A DNA stretch of 64,000 nucleotides from Sclerodactyla briareus (taxonomy: Eukaryota > Echinodermata > Holothuroidea > Dendrochirotida > Sclerodactylidae): NCBI GenBank assembly GCA_026419785.1, contig JAODTK010002065.1:62001-126000 (forward strand), read 5' to 3'. Positions within the stretch are counted from its first letter, which is position 1, and each line of letters starts with the position of its first letter. The notes beneath the pieces were generated by a model. It was not told the origin of the DNA and did not search any database. It saw nothing but the letters and a program-made list of their open reading frames with translations. Positions 35,330 through 46,047 of the stretch are shown here, piece after piece. The translations under genes were made by a program, and so were the position numbers.

Positions 35330-35756
35330 GATGGGTGGAGTCGATGAGGCCAAAACGAAAGTTGGCACCAAAACAATCGCATGGGCCGAAACGCGCAAAT
35401 CAGCGATGAAAAATGGTTTCGCCAAAAAAAAAAAAAAATGGCCGCCGGGTGGAGTCCCATGGGGCGAAAACGAAAGTTGGGTCTTCGAAACGCCCCCATG
35501 GCCATGTGTTCCGAAACGCGCAAATCAGCGATGAAAAGTTCCACAAAAATCCAAAATGGCCCCGCCTCCGTGGTGGCGTAGAGAACGGCCCACATTTCGT
35601 TTCGAACTTCCGCCGAGATTCCCATTGGTGAACTGTGTGCGAAAATTCAGTCAATCTCCGAGAATGCGTTGGGAGTTACGCGCTCATTCTCCGCGGCGGC
35701 CCCGGCGGGCTTGCACTGGCGAGACAAAACCATAATATCCCCATTTGGGGATATAA
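35330..35756 (+). mobile_element. TATATCCCC-type relative with 115-bp internal duplication
   Basis: Two tandem units of about 115 bp (GGTGGAGTC...GCGCAAATCAGCGATGAAAA, at about 35,335 and 35,450) precede TTACGCGCTC, a GCGGCGGCCCC stretch, GGCGAGACAAAACCATA and a perfect 8-bp terminal hairpin ATATCCCC-ATTT-GGGGATAT (35,735-35,754). The tandem words recur at 39.5 kb. Noncoding; same terminal hairpin logic as the elements at 17.8, 53.0 and 55.0 kb. Confidence 0.65.
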
Positions 35757-35956
35757 TTATTGTTTAAGTGGCAATTCTTCTAACAAACGTTCTAATATTG
35801 CAAAATGACCTATTTAGTTTAGTTTTAGTGGAAAAAGGGGCCAGGAGGGACAAAAAATCTTCATGAGAGACCCGAAGCACAACATCCTCTAAAAAAAAAG
35901 AACCAACCCAGATGCTTCAAGAATGCGCCCACATCTTGAAAAATGAATCAAGACTG
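35757..35956 (-). mobile_element. Probable 3' untranslated end of the CR1-like element
   Basis: On the minus strand, this follows the reverse transcriptase stop at about 35,957. It contains a run of A on plus (T on minus) near 35,892-35,900 and no terminal microsatellite I can define, so the 3' boundary is uncertain. Confidence 0.35.
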
Positions 35957-37140
35957 TCGTGGAAAAGCATTCACTCTTAGAAGAACAACATCATCAGGAA
36001 GACAATTCCAATAATTGATCACTCTCCGGGAGAAGAAAGAAATATTTCCGAATGTCCAATCTCAGCGTTTGCCAAGAAGCTTGAGCAAAGACCTCTATTA
36101 GTAGAACTTTTGAAAACCAAAGAAACAGTGGAAGGAAAGTCCCGCGAGGAAAGAAAAGGAAAAATTTTGAAAAACCTGAATCAAGCTTTAGCACCACTGC
36201 TTGGAGGGCTCAACGAATGAACACGAGCTTCTCTGAATTCACCTGGATGAATATTTTGCCCTATTATTAACGTGAAAAGAACGCGTTTTGCGATCGTAGA
36301 ATGAAACCATCGTGCATAACTTTGCACTTATCTGCGGCATTGAAAAACATTTGCATCGAAAAACCTTTGAGATATATCAAGATCCCTTTGGACAATTTCA
36401 ACACATCTTTCGAAGCAATCTCCCAATACAACTTTGGTGGTATCATCCACAAACTTTTTAACTTTGGAATGCCACCCAATCTTCCAGATCGTCAATCTAC
36501 GCCCAGAAAAGGTAAAGGCCAAGTTACGATCCTTGGGGAAACACCACTAGTTGAACCTTTTGCCAGGGAAGAACGCCCATTGCTGACAACGCGCTGTTCC
36601 CTATTAAGAAGCCACTGACCTATCTAATCAAAGGGAATGCCCCTTAATGCCAAAACTTCCAATTAAAGCAAGCAAGGAGACGCATAATGAGGAACCTTAT
36701 CAAAAACTCAAAAAGTCTAGGAAAAATTAATCAACAGCACTGCCGTTAGAGGTTAGTCAACACGAACGATTTCTCCTGGAACTATGCTGAGAACCCCGAA
36801 TGAGACTATACTCCTTGAAAAAATCGACAATATCCCGAATGATGGATTCTAACACCTTGCAGATAGTAAGACTCACCTGGGCCTGTAAGTACAAGGCGAA
36901 TACCGGTGCCGTCTTGAAAAATTGGAGAGCAACATTCGTCTACTCGAATCATCCGGAATAACACCTTCTTGCAAGGTTTTACTGAGGAATCTTGCTAATG
37001 GAACAGACAAGTTACAACTGGTCGGCAAAAGATTTCAACAAGAATGGGTAAACTCCATCGGGACCAGGACCTTCCCACTTTTGAGCTTCTGCAGTTTCTC
37101 CTTTATCACATCAGGCGAACATCTATATTACCAGTAGTAT
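35957..37140 (-). pseudogene. CR1-like LINE reverse transcriptase (ORF2), decayed
   Basis: Minus-strand blocks in the order expected for a non-LTR reverse transcriptase: VIKEKLQKLKSGKV (near 37,120), LARFLSKTLQEGVIPDD (near 36,990), SLTICKVLESIIRDIVDFF with EYSLIRGSQHSS (36,880-36,780), REQRVVSNGRSSL (near 36,590), the catalytic block KFVDDTTKVV (DD at 36,442-36,447), ADKCKVMHDGF (near 36,310) and finally RVINYWNCLPDDVVLLRVNA (about 36,020-35,965). Several stops and frameshifts separate blocks. The DD pair is retained, but the 'SGVPQGSVLGPLLF' block is garbled. Clade by resemblance: CR1/L2. An apurinic endonuclease domain, normally in front of this domain, is missing: the esterase of ORF1 ends only about 100 bp upstream. 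Confidence 0.85.
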
Positions 37141-37245
37141 TATGAGGCACACCTACTATACTACTATTTACAACCCTGTCAGTAGAGGAACCTGATACCC
37201 TCGCCCCCGAATCTAGTTTAAACAACCCTTCCACACAGAAATTAA

Positions 37246-38146
37246 TCAAAACACTGAGGCCCCATTACCATTGAGGTGAAGACCATCCTTAGCGAAAAAA
37301 TCCATCCTTCCCCAGAAACACGACATGTCCACAAACTGCATTCCCTGCTCAGCGCACTCCAACCACCTGTTTAGGCCCGATATATTCCTATCAGCAACCC
37401 GACCGCCAAACCTGGGAGGAATACCACAAGTAGAGACTTTAGACCTAGTAGACTTCAACTTGCACAACACCTCTTTAAATCGGGATCTAAGGACATCCTG
37501 GCAGTCCCCCCCCCCGGAGGTTATTATCCCTATTTCAACAACCACCGGACCATATCCTTCCCCCACAATCACTGTTTGGCCCTCGCACTAAAAGTCCTCG
37601 CAACCCTCCCTTGCACCCCGAAGTCAGATACCCGCTTATACGCTTCGGGTTATCACGCACTGACTTCCCGATCAACAACCGGACAATCGCGTCCGCCAAC
37701 CCACGAACACTTCCCTTCAACCTTATCCCCCCCCCCCCCCCCCCACCGTCCACCTTCACTGCCACCACTTCAGCTGGAACCTCCTGCCTCTTAAGTCCCT
37801 TCACTCTCACCCGCCGGCACAACCATCCTACTGACGCCCTGCACGGCCTCCTAAACCGCCAGCACACTAAAACTATTCCTAGTAGCAAGACCTGGATCAA
37901 CAGCCATCTCCGTTGCCTTACCCACCTCCCCGACTCCCCACTCCGCCTCCATCCCACACTTCCAGTACCCGCCTCCAATTCCGCTGACACACTGACACAC
38001 CTCCTGCACGTATACAAGAAATCATCCCTTTTAGTCTCCTGAAATATGACTCCTTTGAAGCTTAAGCCTGAACGGAAATAATCGGCCCGCATTTCGCAGC
38101 TCACGCAGAACACCCACTTGCCCTCCGTGGTGAGCAAACAGAACAC
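37246..38146 (-). pseudogene. CR1-like LINE ORF1: zinc-finger-like segment plus SGNH esterase, decayed
   Basis: Two overlapping minus-strand frames (37,535-38,146 and 37,246-37,572) form one ORF1. Its start is cysteine-rich (CLLTTEGKWVFCVSCEMRAD, later YTCRRC), like the PHD/zinc-finger segment known in CR1-like ORF1 proteins. A basic, glycine-rich linker follows. The rest is an SGNH hydrolase fold: LLIGKSVRD is the GDS block with Asp changed to Lys, GPVVVEIGIITSGGG is the third block where GTND is lost, then GLNRWLECAEQGMQFVD, FWGRMDFF and the last block KDGLHLN with its Asp-x-x-His pair. SGNH proteins hydrolyse esters; the role in the retroelement is unclear. The altered blocks and a frameshift show it is inactive. 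Confidence 0.85.
37728..37744. repeat. Poly-C tract inside ORF1
   Basis: About 16 C (G on the coding strand), giving a poly-glycine run in the decayed ORF1. Expansion of such a run could itself create frameshifts. Confidence 0.9.
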
Positions 38147-38690
38147 CGAACAAGCTAACAGCAGAGAGAGTTTAAAACTAACTTTTTATTTCGACCTCGG
38201 TCGCACTTTCAAACAAGAATAGAATTAATAGGTCAAATTGATAGGAGAAAACTAAGATAGGCCTACACTATAAACACGAAAGCAGATAAAAAAAAATACA
38301 CTACACCGCAAACACACTAACTCACTAATGGAAACGAAAAAATCAATAGTGTTGACAATGCTATCAAAATAATGCCAGCGGCTACCTGCACGCGAACGAG
38401 CTAACAGAACACCGAACAAGCTAACAGCAGAGAGAAAAAACCCACAATGCTCACAAAGTATCAGTTGAACTAACTTTTTTATTCCGACCACGGTCGCACT
38501 TTCAAACAAGAATACAATTGATAGGTCAAATTGATAGGAGAAAACTAAGATAGGCCTACACTATAAACACGAAAGCAGATAGGAAATACCCTACAGCAGC
38601 AAGCACAATAACTCACTAATGAGGAAAATCAATACTGTTGACAATGCTACAAGAGAATGCCAGAGGCTACCTGTACCCTGCCCACGGAGC
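38141..38690 (-). repeat. Two tandem units at the 5' end of the CR1-like element
   Basis: GAACACCGAACAAGCTAACA occurs at 38,141 and 38,407, CGGTCGCACTTTCAAACAAG at about 38,198 and 38,491, and AACTAAGATAGGCCTACACT in both. Two units of roughly 270-290 bp lie directly upstream of ORF1 on the minus strand. Tandem 5' monomers acting as promoters are known in several LINE families; here that role is inferred from position. The first unit overlaps the start of ORF1. Confidence 0.75.
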
Positions 38691-39495
38691 AGAACAATAG
38701 AGAGGGACACAACTGGACAATAGGCTTACGCAAATACATAGCACACTCAACGCTCGCGCACCACACAGCAGACCATACACACCAGAAAAGCAAACGCCAG
38801 AACAGCTAATTACACTCATGTACGGAAGGCAAAAAGCTAGGCCTATAGCTAGGGAGGGGAACGTGTGGCCTAGATAAAAAAAATAACCCCAAAAGGAACA
38901 ACTCACGCTAAAAACTCCAAACACAGAAATACGAACACAGAACACACCACTCACGAGAGAAAATAGAAACTAATGACGAAAATGGAAGAGCAAAATACTT
39001 ATGAAACTGAGAATGGAATTCGAAGACGTCTTGACGTCGGTGTTGCCAGTCTGTTTTTTGACATAATTAAGAATCGGCTGTCGAGTTAAACTGCCAACGT
39101 GTTATATTCCAACTCATAATTCTGGTACAATGAGCCCATAATCTACTCTATGGAAAATAGATGGTAAATATTATGAGTACCTGGTTGATGAAGATGTTTT
39201 TTACGCGAAGTGTACTTTTCTACAATGCATTTACAACAACCGTTGCTGAGTTCCCCATACATTTTATTACCATGATTAAAACTATTCTCATCGAAGCGAT
39301 ACCTCGCGACTTGGAGACAAATTCAACGCACTGTTTTAATGTTTGCGTGAGCGTGCCAGGTTCTTAGATTTTTCCTGCAATTGCTTTCGAAGATAAAGCC
39401 AGATGTATTCAATCTAGTCAATTGTTGCTATTAAAAAACTTGGGCATGTATACTGTCTAATAATTGTATACATAACTTGAAGAGAAATATGTGGA
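38691..39495. other. Unassigned DNA, upstream of the CR1-like element
   Basis: AC-rich minus-strand frame (38,667-38,954) without motif; may still be element 5' UTR. Nothing else recognised. Confidence 0.4.
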
Positions 39496-39499
39496 AAAG

Positions 39500-39975
39500 A
39501 CAAGTTTCGCGCGGAAGAATAAAAAATGGCCACCGGGTGGGGTCCCAAGAAGGGAAAAAAGAAGTTGGTCTCAAAACGTTCCGAAATGCACAGATCGGCG
39601 AGAAAAAAATCAGTTCTCAAAAAAAAGAGGAAAAGCAGGATGCCGCTGGTGGAAAGGGTGTGGCCCCGCCCATTTCCGAATCCACCCGAAATCATATCCG
39701 ACAGGCATCTGTACAAGTTTAAAATCAATCGGACAAAGCGTTGGAGAGTTATTGCGCCATGACAATGAAGTATAGGTTTCGTCGAAAATCCGAAGTGGCC
39801 GCCGCAGAGCCTTGTGACGACGCCAACTTCCGAACGTGTTCGAGATTTCTTAATGACAGAAATGTGGCTAAGTTCCATGTGAATCGGACAATGTGTTGGA
39901 GAGCTAGTGCGCTAACAAGAGATGTTTCCGACAGCGGCGGCAGTGGGGATCGACGGCGGCGCAGCCAACTACAAT
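39500..39975 (+). mobile_element. TATATCCCC-type relative, truncated
   Basis: Shares AAAATGGCCACCGGGTGGGG...CGAAATGCACAGATCGGCGA with 35.43-35.54 kb. It then carries the sequence AAATCAATCGGACAAAGCGT and GTTATTGCGC twice (39,722-39,760 and about 39,880-39,915), the phrase seen near the 3' end of the 17.8 and 55.0 kb copies. The terminal GGGGATAT hairpin is lost. Frames read through it (Lys/Arg-rich) are repeat-derived. Confidence 0.6.
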
Positions 39976-41000
39976 AGCCTTTGGGAACATATTCCTAATT
40001 GTTATAATTATGTAGTCTATGATCGGCCTTCTCACTCCCTACCCCTGGCCAGAGATAACTGTTCGATTATCATTCCCCAGTGTTTTAAAATATCCCCTCC
40101 TCAAATTAACCAGTATAAACACAATCTGTTGAATGACACGTGACCTTTCAAAATCCCCTACGTCAAAGAGTAATTTTCCCAAACTCTATGCATAGGACAT
40201 TGTAGTTTCTAGAAATTATTCATATTCTTGAAAAACCAACCTCGTTAATGATGTTCATTGCTTTTGCCATATGTAGGAAATGTCGATAGTTATCAACTGG
40301 CAACACTACATCATGAATCAGGAATTAAAGGACGATTCCAACTAAAAATATTTAACTGGCTTTGAATTTGATTGACATCATGCACAATCAACTTTGTTTC
40401 ATGTTCATAGCATGTTCGGTTATAAAGTTACAGTCTTTTGAAAATTATTAATTTATCAATGCTAAGTTGGCGATTTTGTAAATTAGCAACATTTGATGAC
40501 GTCATATCTATCGGACAAGAAAATGTTAAGAAATATCTTAACGTTTCCCTCATTGGTAGAAATATGAACATCATAAAAAGGTTGCCAGTTGCCAAAATCA
40601 CCAAATAATATAAATTTGAGGAAGCCATATCTTCCCAACCGAATATCTTAAACCTGGAACAAAGTGATATTCGAATGATTTTGTATTCTCTTTGATATTA
40701 TAACACCAAAAAGAGTATTAATTTGGCTGGACTTTGCCTTTAACAATGAGCACTACAACTGCAGAATTTTGGCTCCCGAAAATCGAACGTATATTTTGAG
40801 CTGAAGAGCTCAGGGAACATGTTTTCTATTTAATTGAAGGAACCTAAGGTGATCAGGAAGCAGGCCTAACCTTTTTCTGTTTTGTGAAGCATTTCCCAAC
40901 TTCCAATATGAATATTTATTTCGCCAATTAATCGTAACAAAAGCTATATTTATTCATTTTATTTTTATTTTGGAGTAGGCTGAAAATGGGATGCACCTAC
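39976..41000. other. Unassigned DNA with weak foldback
   Basis: Around 40,469-40,606, TTGGCGATTTTG and CAAAATCACCAA form inverted ends, and GTTAAGAAATATCTTAAC is a central palindrome, so a decayed foldback repeat is possible. A TGACGTCA lies at 40,497-40,504. No gene recognised. Confidence 0.4.
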
Positions 41001-42500
41001 TTGGAGTTGGACAAGTGTACGAAATGCATTTTTTTTTTTTGCATACATTTGTGTTTGGAACGTTCTTAGACATTCTTTTATGAAGGTTTGGTAACTGGTT
41101 TCGAGGTGGGTGAGGGACGAACACTACCATTCATTGTTGCTAAAATTGCGCCGCGCAAATTTTTTCCAGTATCCGTGGCACCGAGCCTTTTTCTTTGGTT
41201 AAGGGGGCATTGTGGTCTGTAGCAACTGGTGAACAAGGGATGGCGTCTTTTTGCATGACGTCACGACGGAAAACCGCCTCAGTGCACTTCATTATCGATA
41301 CGGTATATCGTCAATATAGTATGTCATGCAATACTCCGAAAAAAAAACGTTGAGCGTTATGTTGGCTGTTTTCCAACTGAGGCTAACACTCTAGATAGCA
41401 TGCAGCAAATCGCTTGAGAACGTACATATACGAAAAGTACGTATTTATTATATAACTCCTAACCCACAAATTTGGGGTTTCAAACTCATCCCGTTCCCGT
41501 GTTAGTTACATTTAAAAAGGCAGTATCGTGACACCCACCCCCCACCCTCACCCAGGGAGTCATGGACGCTTCCGTTTACAGGATATTGCAAACGGCACAG
41601 TCCATTATTCTCCGGGTGTTCTGAGCCGATAATAGTTCGGGTATTCCTGCTTGCTTTCGCTCATCTCTGCTCTTATTTCGTTTTTGCTTGAATCTTGGCA
41701 GGGTAATCTTCCTCCCAAGCTTTCTACCCAAAATCATGGAAATTTTTTTATCGCCGCTTCCATACAGCCTGTGCGAACAAGCCGCATATAAGCTTTCCCT
41801 AGTATGATTGCTACACTGCTTTAACGTATACAGGTGTCACCCAAAGGTCTAATTTTATCCTAAAGAAAAAGAAAAATCGAAACAAGGCCCGTGGTTATTC
41901 TGGATAACCCCAAAGTGCATGCAAGTACGAGAGGCCAAAATTTCACCTGTTTCGCAATTGGAACGTGTGGGGGCGGGCTCCAGGTTAAACACACCGCCTA
42001 ATATAGTCGGCCTTGGGGAGAACGTTCCAAAGACTTTTTTCCCCTATACTAACCGCAGCTGCACATGATACGGCTACCAAGTATACATTGTAGCCGTGTA
42101 ATTGCCCCGGTAATGAGCGGGAAACGTCCATTGTCCCCTTTTCGAGTTGTATAACTATGACTCCGCATTCAACCTGTGGACTTGCTATAACCGATCTCCC
42201 CGGCCGCTTCCACCTCGCGCAGCCGTGTTCTTCTTACACCTGGTATTTTGGAAGAGAGGTCTCGGTGGGGGGGCTAATTTATGATCAGGAGCGCTACTTC
42301 AGGTAACATAGTTACCTTGCATTCCTCCACAGAAGGTCTGCCGCTAGCGTGGACACCATTTCTATGACCGTGTGATATCTGTCTGGGTGGTAATAAATAG
42401 TGTAACCGTGCCGAGGTGATAATATCCATAGGAATACTGAACGTGATAACTTGATCCAACGATAGTGGTCCTTGGAACGAAGTGAAAAATTCATACTTAC
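41001..42500. other. Unassigned DNA
   Basis: A T run at about 41,031, TGACGTCA at 41,256-41,263, and otherwise unique-looking sequence without a recognised gene. Confidence 0.4.
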
Positions 42501-42617
42501 GCAATGCGAGAATATCGGCGTGTACACTACCACTGTATAGTACGCCAGGACCCCGAGGTATTCATATTCTCTGGAGCGGTCGTATATCTTTCGCTTTCGA
42601 GCCTTCAACCAAGTACC
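42501..42617 (-). CDS. Weak candidate exon, unidentified
   Basis: The minus strand shows a strong donor CATTGC|GTAAGTAT at 42,501/42,500. Upstream, 39 codons are open back to a possible acceptor ...CTACGAGTAG at 42,618, which has only a poor pyrimidine tract. Both ends fall at codon boundaries. The peptide has a basic start (ARKRKIYDRSREYEY) and a hydrophobic end (LGVLAYYTVVVYTPIF). No family recognised. The donor is the only strong evidence. Confidence 0.2.
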
Positions 42618-43355
42618 CTACTCGTAGTCAGGGAATTACTCGCCGACGTTACTATAGTCGGACAAATTTCAAACTTGGACGGTAAATGTTGTGAGTTGGG
42701 GTTCTAGCTCATTTTCCTAACGTTCCCGTTTAACTTGGGGTACAACACAATAGACTGGACTCAATCATTGTATTCCCCATTCCCGCCAGTTTAATTTCAA
42801 CGTTTGCCACATCTGGGCCTCTGACCGTCGCTGTGAATCACGATCGGAATATTTACGACTTGAGCCTGTTGGGTATGTTGTACATATTTCCGCAGCAAGC
42901 CCCAGTTTCGTGGGCGGGGAAGAACCAGGCCCTTTATTATGATTTCGTGGAGGGAGTACAGGAGCTAATTGATTCATCTGTGTCCTACAGATTTGTTGGT
43001 TAGTGTTGTTTCGCGGGAGGCGCTGTTTACCGTTCTCAGGAGAGAGTTATATAGGGACCTACGTGCAGGTCCAAAATAAAATTGTTGGCCCGAATCTTCG
43101 AATCACAAAAGCGCGCGCTTATCACAGTATCATGTGAATTGCAAAAAGGCGTTGCGTGGTGTGAATTCGAATGGAAAACTGATATCATGTTTCGCGATTA
43201 ACAATTCTAACGCTGCGGAGAATTGACGATAAAACACGGATTATGAACGCCCTCACGAGCTCATCAAAATATTGAACGAAAGCGTTCGCTGCAGGATTGC
43301 TATTTTTGTGCTGTTATTAACTGGGGAGTCGGGGGCGACTGTTATCCTTTTCGGC
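42618..43355. other. Unassigned DNA, CpG-containing
   Basis: Several CpG-rich words (CGCGCGCTTATC near 43,113, GCGTTCGCTGC near 43,282) lie upstream of the candidate first exon and would suit a promoter-proximal region; no TATA box or other element is convincing. Confidence 0.35.
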
Positions 43356-43495
43356 ATGGCTACTGTTTCGATACTCTGTAAATACTGCTCGCTGTTGGTC
43401 GTGTTGTCGTCTTTATGTTTTTTACCTCTTGTTACTCGGGGAAAATGAGAAGGAAGCCAAATCGCGAGGGTCGCGGAATCATGAGGTCAATAAAG
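43356..43495 (+). CDS. Candidate first exon with signal-peptide-like start
   Basis: An ATG at 43,356 opens MATVSILCKYCSLLVVLSSL, followed by CFLPLVTRGK and a TGA at 43,446-43,448. The hydrophobic core and small polar end look like a secretory signal peptide. The sequence continues to a consensus donor AATAAAG|GTGAGT at 43,495/43,496. In the ATG frame the stop lies 47 nt before the donor, just after a GGGGAAAA homopolymer, so a one-base sequencing or assembly error is possible. A second frame is open through the donor (KMRRKPNREGRG). Either a real first exon with an error, an upstream short ORF, or chance. Confidence 0.28.
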
Positions 43496-45165
43496 GTGAG
43501 TAGGCGTGCACTCTGTGTTTAGGAATCTGTGTTTAGGAATTGAAACTCTCCTGAATACTTATCTGTCATTCTCTAAAACATGTCTAACAATGAATCACTA
43601 ATTCAACAACGTGCACAATCAAACAACAAACAGTTTTCGAAAGTAGTACGGCCAGGTACGGGTTTAAAAACTGTTCATTATTAATAAAATTCGCTGTGAA
43701 AATTATTGCGAAATACTAATTCTCAGGTGAACACTTGTTTTTCTTCGAATGCATAATTCTTTTACTGACGGAGATTGATGCGAATAAACCTTGCGTTCGA
43801 TTGAAAGTAACACTAACAGACTTGATTATGATCTTGGAAAACCTTTTGCATTCCCATATATGAGACGTCAGGTGCTATAGGCTTACACCTGACAAAAGAT
43901 TGTGGCTACACAAGCTGGTCTCGGATAGCTTTGTATTATTTAGCTTTAGGTGAGCCATATTTAGTAATAGGGTACCTGGGCTCAAGGCGCGGCAAAATCC
44001 TAAGGTAACTTGACAATAAACGAATATTGTTTTCTGTAGGAAAATAATGTTCTCCGAATTAGTCTTAAAGATGGATGTCGTCTGCTAGCGTTCAGCGAAC
44101 AAGCGACGGCGAATTTTGCATGACGTCAAATCACATACTTTCAATATTATTATATCAATTTCATTTGGACGGAAAAAATGCGTGCAAATGTGAAATATTT
44201 CATTTGGTTTCAATTTATCTAAATTGCTGGGTGCAGTATATTGTTTACAAGATTCATTTTAATTGACGAACAATCCATCTTTGAAGTTCGTCCTCTCCGT
44301 AGCTCGATTAGGGGTGTCCTACCGGTCGTAGGCCCTATATACACTACATGAAACTGAAAGCTTGTTATATTTTTCTCTTGGTACGTATAGCCTAATATTG
44401 CGTGTACAGGCCCTAGGTTTGTGTTTATAACTTTTTACACGAGTCCCGCTTGAGCAGAACGCATCAAGGGCGGGCTATATTATACCAGGTGTTGAAGAAA
44501 ACAACTTTCTGCCTCATTAACTGAGAATCCAACGACAATATCCGCTTCCTCTGTGGCGGATCCAGACGTTCTTCAAAACTTGTTTTGGTTCTATAGAGAT
44601 TGACAGGTCAAAATAGTTTCTCGCGCATGCACCTATAGGCCCTAATACGGTACAGTGTATACTGTGTGCACACAGCGTTTTTCCACCCGTGGCTTTATCA
44701 CTTATCACGCCTATCACTGATACGTTGTTCTGACGTTAATGTAATCCTACGTTTCCTGTTTAACCGCCATGTTACCCTTGATCGGCGTACTATTCAAGCC
44801 TACGTTTGAGTAATCAATAATAGAATCCATACTTTCGCTGAGCCTGACAAATCGAAGTAAGTATTTTACTATATAGTATAGGGGTAAAGATAACGAAAAC
44901 AAACGCTCCATAAGTTCTTATGAGTGACCCACGCATGCATGTTGTCAGTTCGTTATTTTTTTGAGTGAGGGTGGAGTGGGGATTTTTTCTTATAATGAAA
45001 AAAGCTAACCCATGTAGGAGTAGGCCTATATACTATTTCCAATCATTATCACCCATTTCCTCCATTAGCGGTAACAAAAGTAATGTTACAAAACAATTTT
45101 ATAAAGTGAGATAGTGTTTGCGACTTTGTACAGTTACGCTGTTTAGAAACAGAACTGAATCCGGA
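43496..45165. other. Unassigned DNA
   Basis: Contains a small hairpin GTCAGGTG...CACCTGAC near 43,869-43,896, TGACGTCA at 44,121-44,128 and a donor-like AAATCGAA|GTAAGTAT at 44,854 without a supporting coding frame. No gene recognised. Confidence 0.4.
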
Positions 45166-45190
45166 ATTTACACGACATGGTGTAACTTCA

Positions 45191-45314
45191 CACCTATCCA
45201 GGTGTTATGTAAGAATTACACAACAGTGTGTGAATGTTATGTAAAGAAAATTACAAAATTGTGCAAATTATACACTATGATTGTGGTATTTCTTACACAA
45301 CACCGGGATAGGTG
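45191..45314. mobile_element. Foldback (MITE-like) element of about 124 bp
   Basis: The left arm CACCTATCCAGGTGTTATGT (45,191 onward, ending AAG at 45,213) pairs with the right arm CTTACACAACACCGGGATAG (45,292-45,314 with GTG), 21 of 23 bases alike. Pairing continues more loosely inward (AATTACACAAC with its inverse) and outward (GTAACTTCA with TGCACTATTTAC). The whole is rich in TTACACAA words. No protein is encoded and no target duplication is clear. Confidence 0.6.
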
Positions 45315-45539
45315 ATGCACTATTTACACAACATTCTTTAAGAGTACATGTTGGACGTCACGAGGCTCAGTGCATCCTTCACTGATAAGCTAAGCCCACT
45401 GGCCCAGCTAAACACTGTCGGCTTTATGTTACCGGTGCTCATCATGTGAAATAGATTCTTCTGACTTCGTTAAGGAGTGAAAACATCAACATCTCCTAGC
45501 CCAACGTCTGTTGTAAGTCAACAATTATTACAATAGTTC
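45315..45539. other. Unassigned DNA
   Basis: Nothing recognised. Confidence 0.4.
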
Positions 45540-45795
45540 CGTTTTATTTGCTGTATGCAAGGGCAGCGATCATGGGGCGGGGGGGGTGGAGGCGTCCCCC
45601 AATATTTTGGTTGAGGGGGACGCAATGCATTTTTGTCCCCCCCCCCCAATATTTGAGCCCGACTGCCATTTCGCTGAGACTGTATCTGACATATCCATCA
45701 GGTACCGTTTAAACAAATCATAATGACATAAATGATCAAGTTGGGTGAATTCTGCTGCTTCATTTTCGATTTTTTGCGCGCTACGCGCGCGGGTA
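45540..45795 (-). repeat. 'GGGCGGCGAT' dispersed family, copy 3
   Basis: GGGCAGCGATCATGGGGCGG, then GTCCCCCAATATTTTGGTTG, then CCCCCCCCCCAATATTTGAG. The two CCCCAATATTT words and intervening G-rich DNA match the reverse of 10.85-10.95 kb. It ends near GCGCGCTACGCGCGC (45,776-45,790), a CpG palindrome. Confidence 0.65.
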
Positions 45796-46045
45796 TTTCA
45801 TGTGCCGGTAGTGTTCAGACATATGATGTAGGCCTACCTTGTGCAGACATAGGATGTTCCTCAACAAAACATGCCTGAAATTTACTCGGGTTGTTTTTAA
45901 TTATCAATGAAAGAAGGGTTCTCCTTTAATCCCTATCTTTTGCATAAGACTGGGTTTACCAGCTTGGTATGTTGGTCCTTCATTGGACGTTCTCGATTTC
46001 CTGCTATAGGGAACCAGTTAACGACAGAAACTGGAATCGCCTATC
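45796..46045. other. Unassigned DNA
   Basis: Nothing recognised beyond the start of a 112-codon plus frame that runs into the tandem repeat. Confidence 0.4.
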
Positions 46046-46047
46046 TC

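Noticed and set aside
37325-38042. Plus-strand proline-rich frames at 37.3-38.0 kb
   Set aside because: Antisense shadows of the SGNH ORF1 remnant, which has recognisable blocks on the minus strand.
44820-44860. Donor AAATCGAA|GTAAGTAT as the end of an exon
   Set aside because: All upstream frames are soon closed and no acceptor is visible; could be noncoding 5' exon but unsupported.
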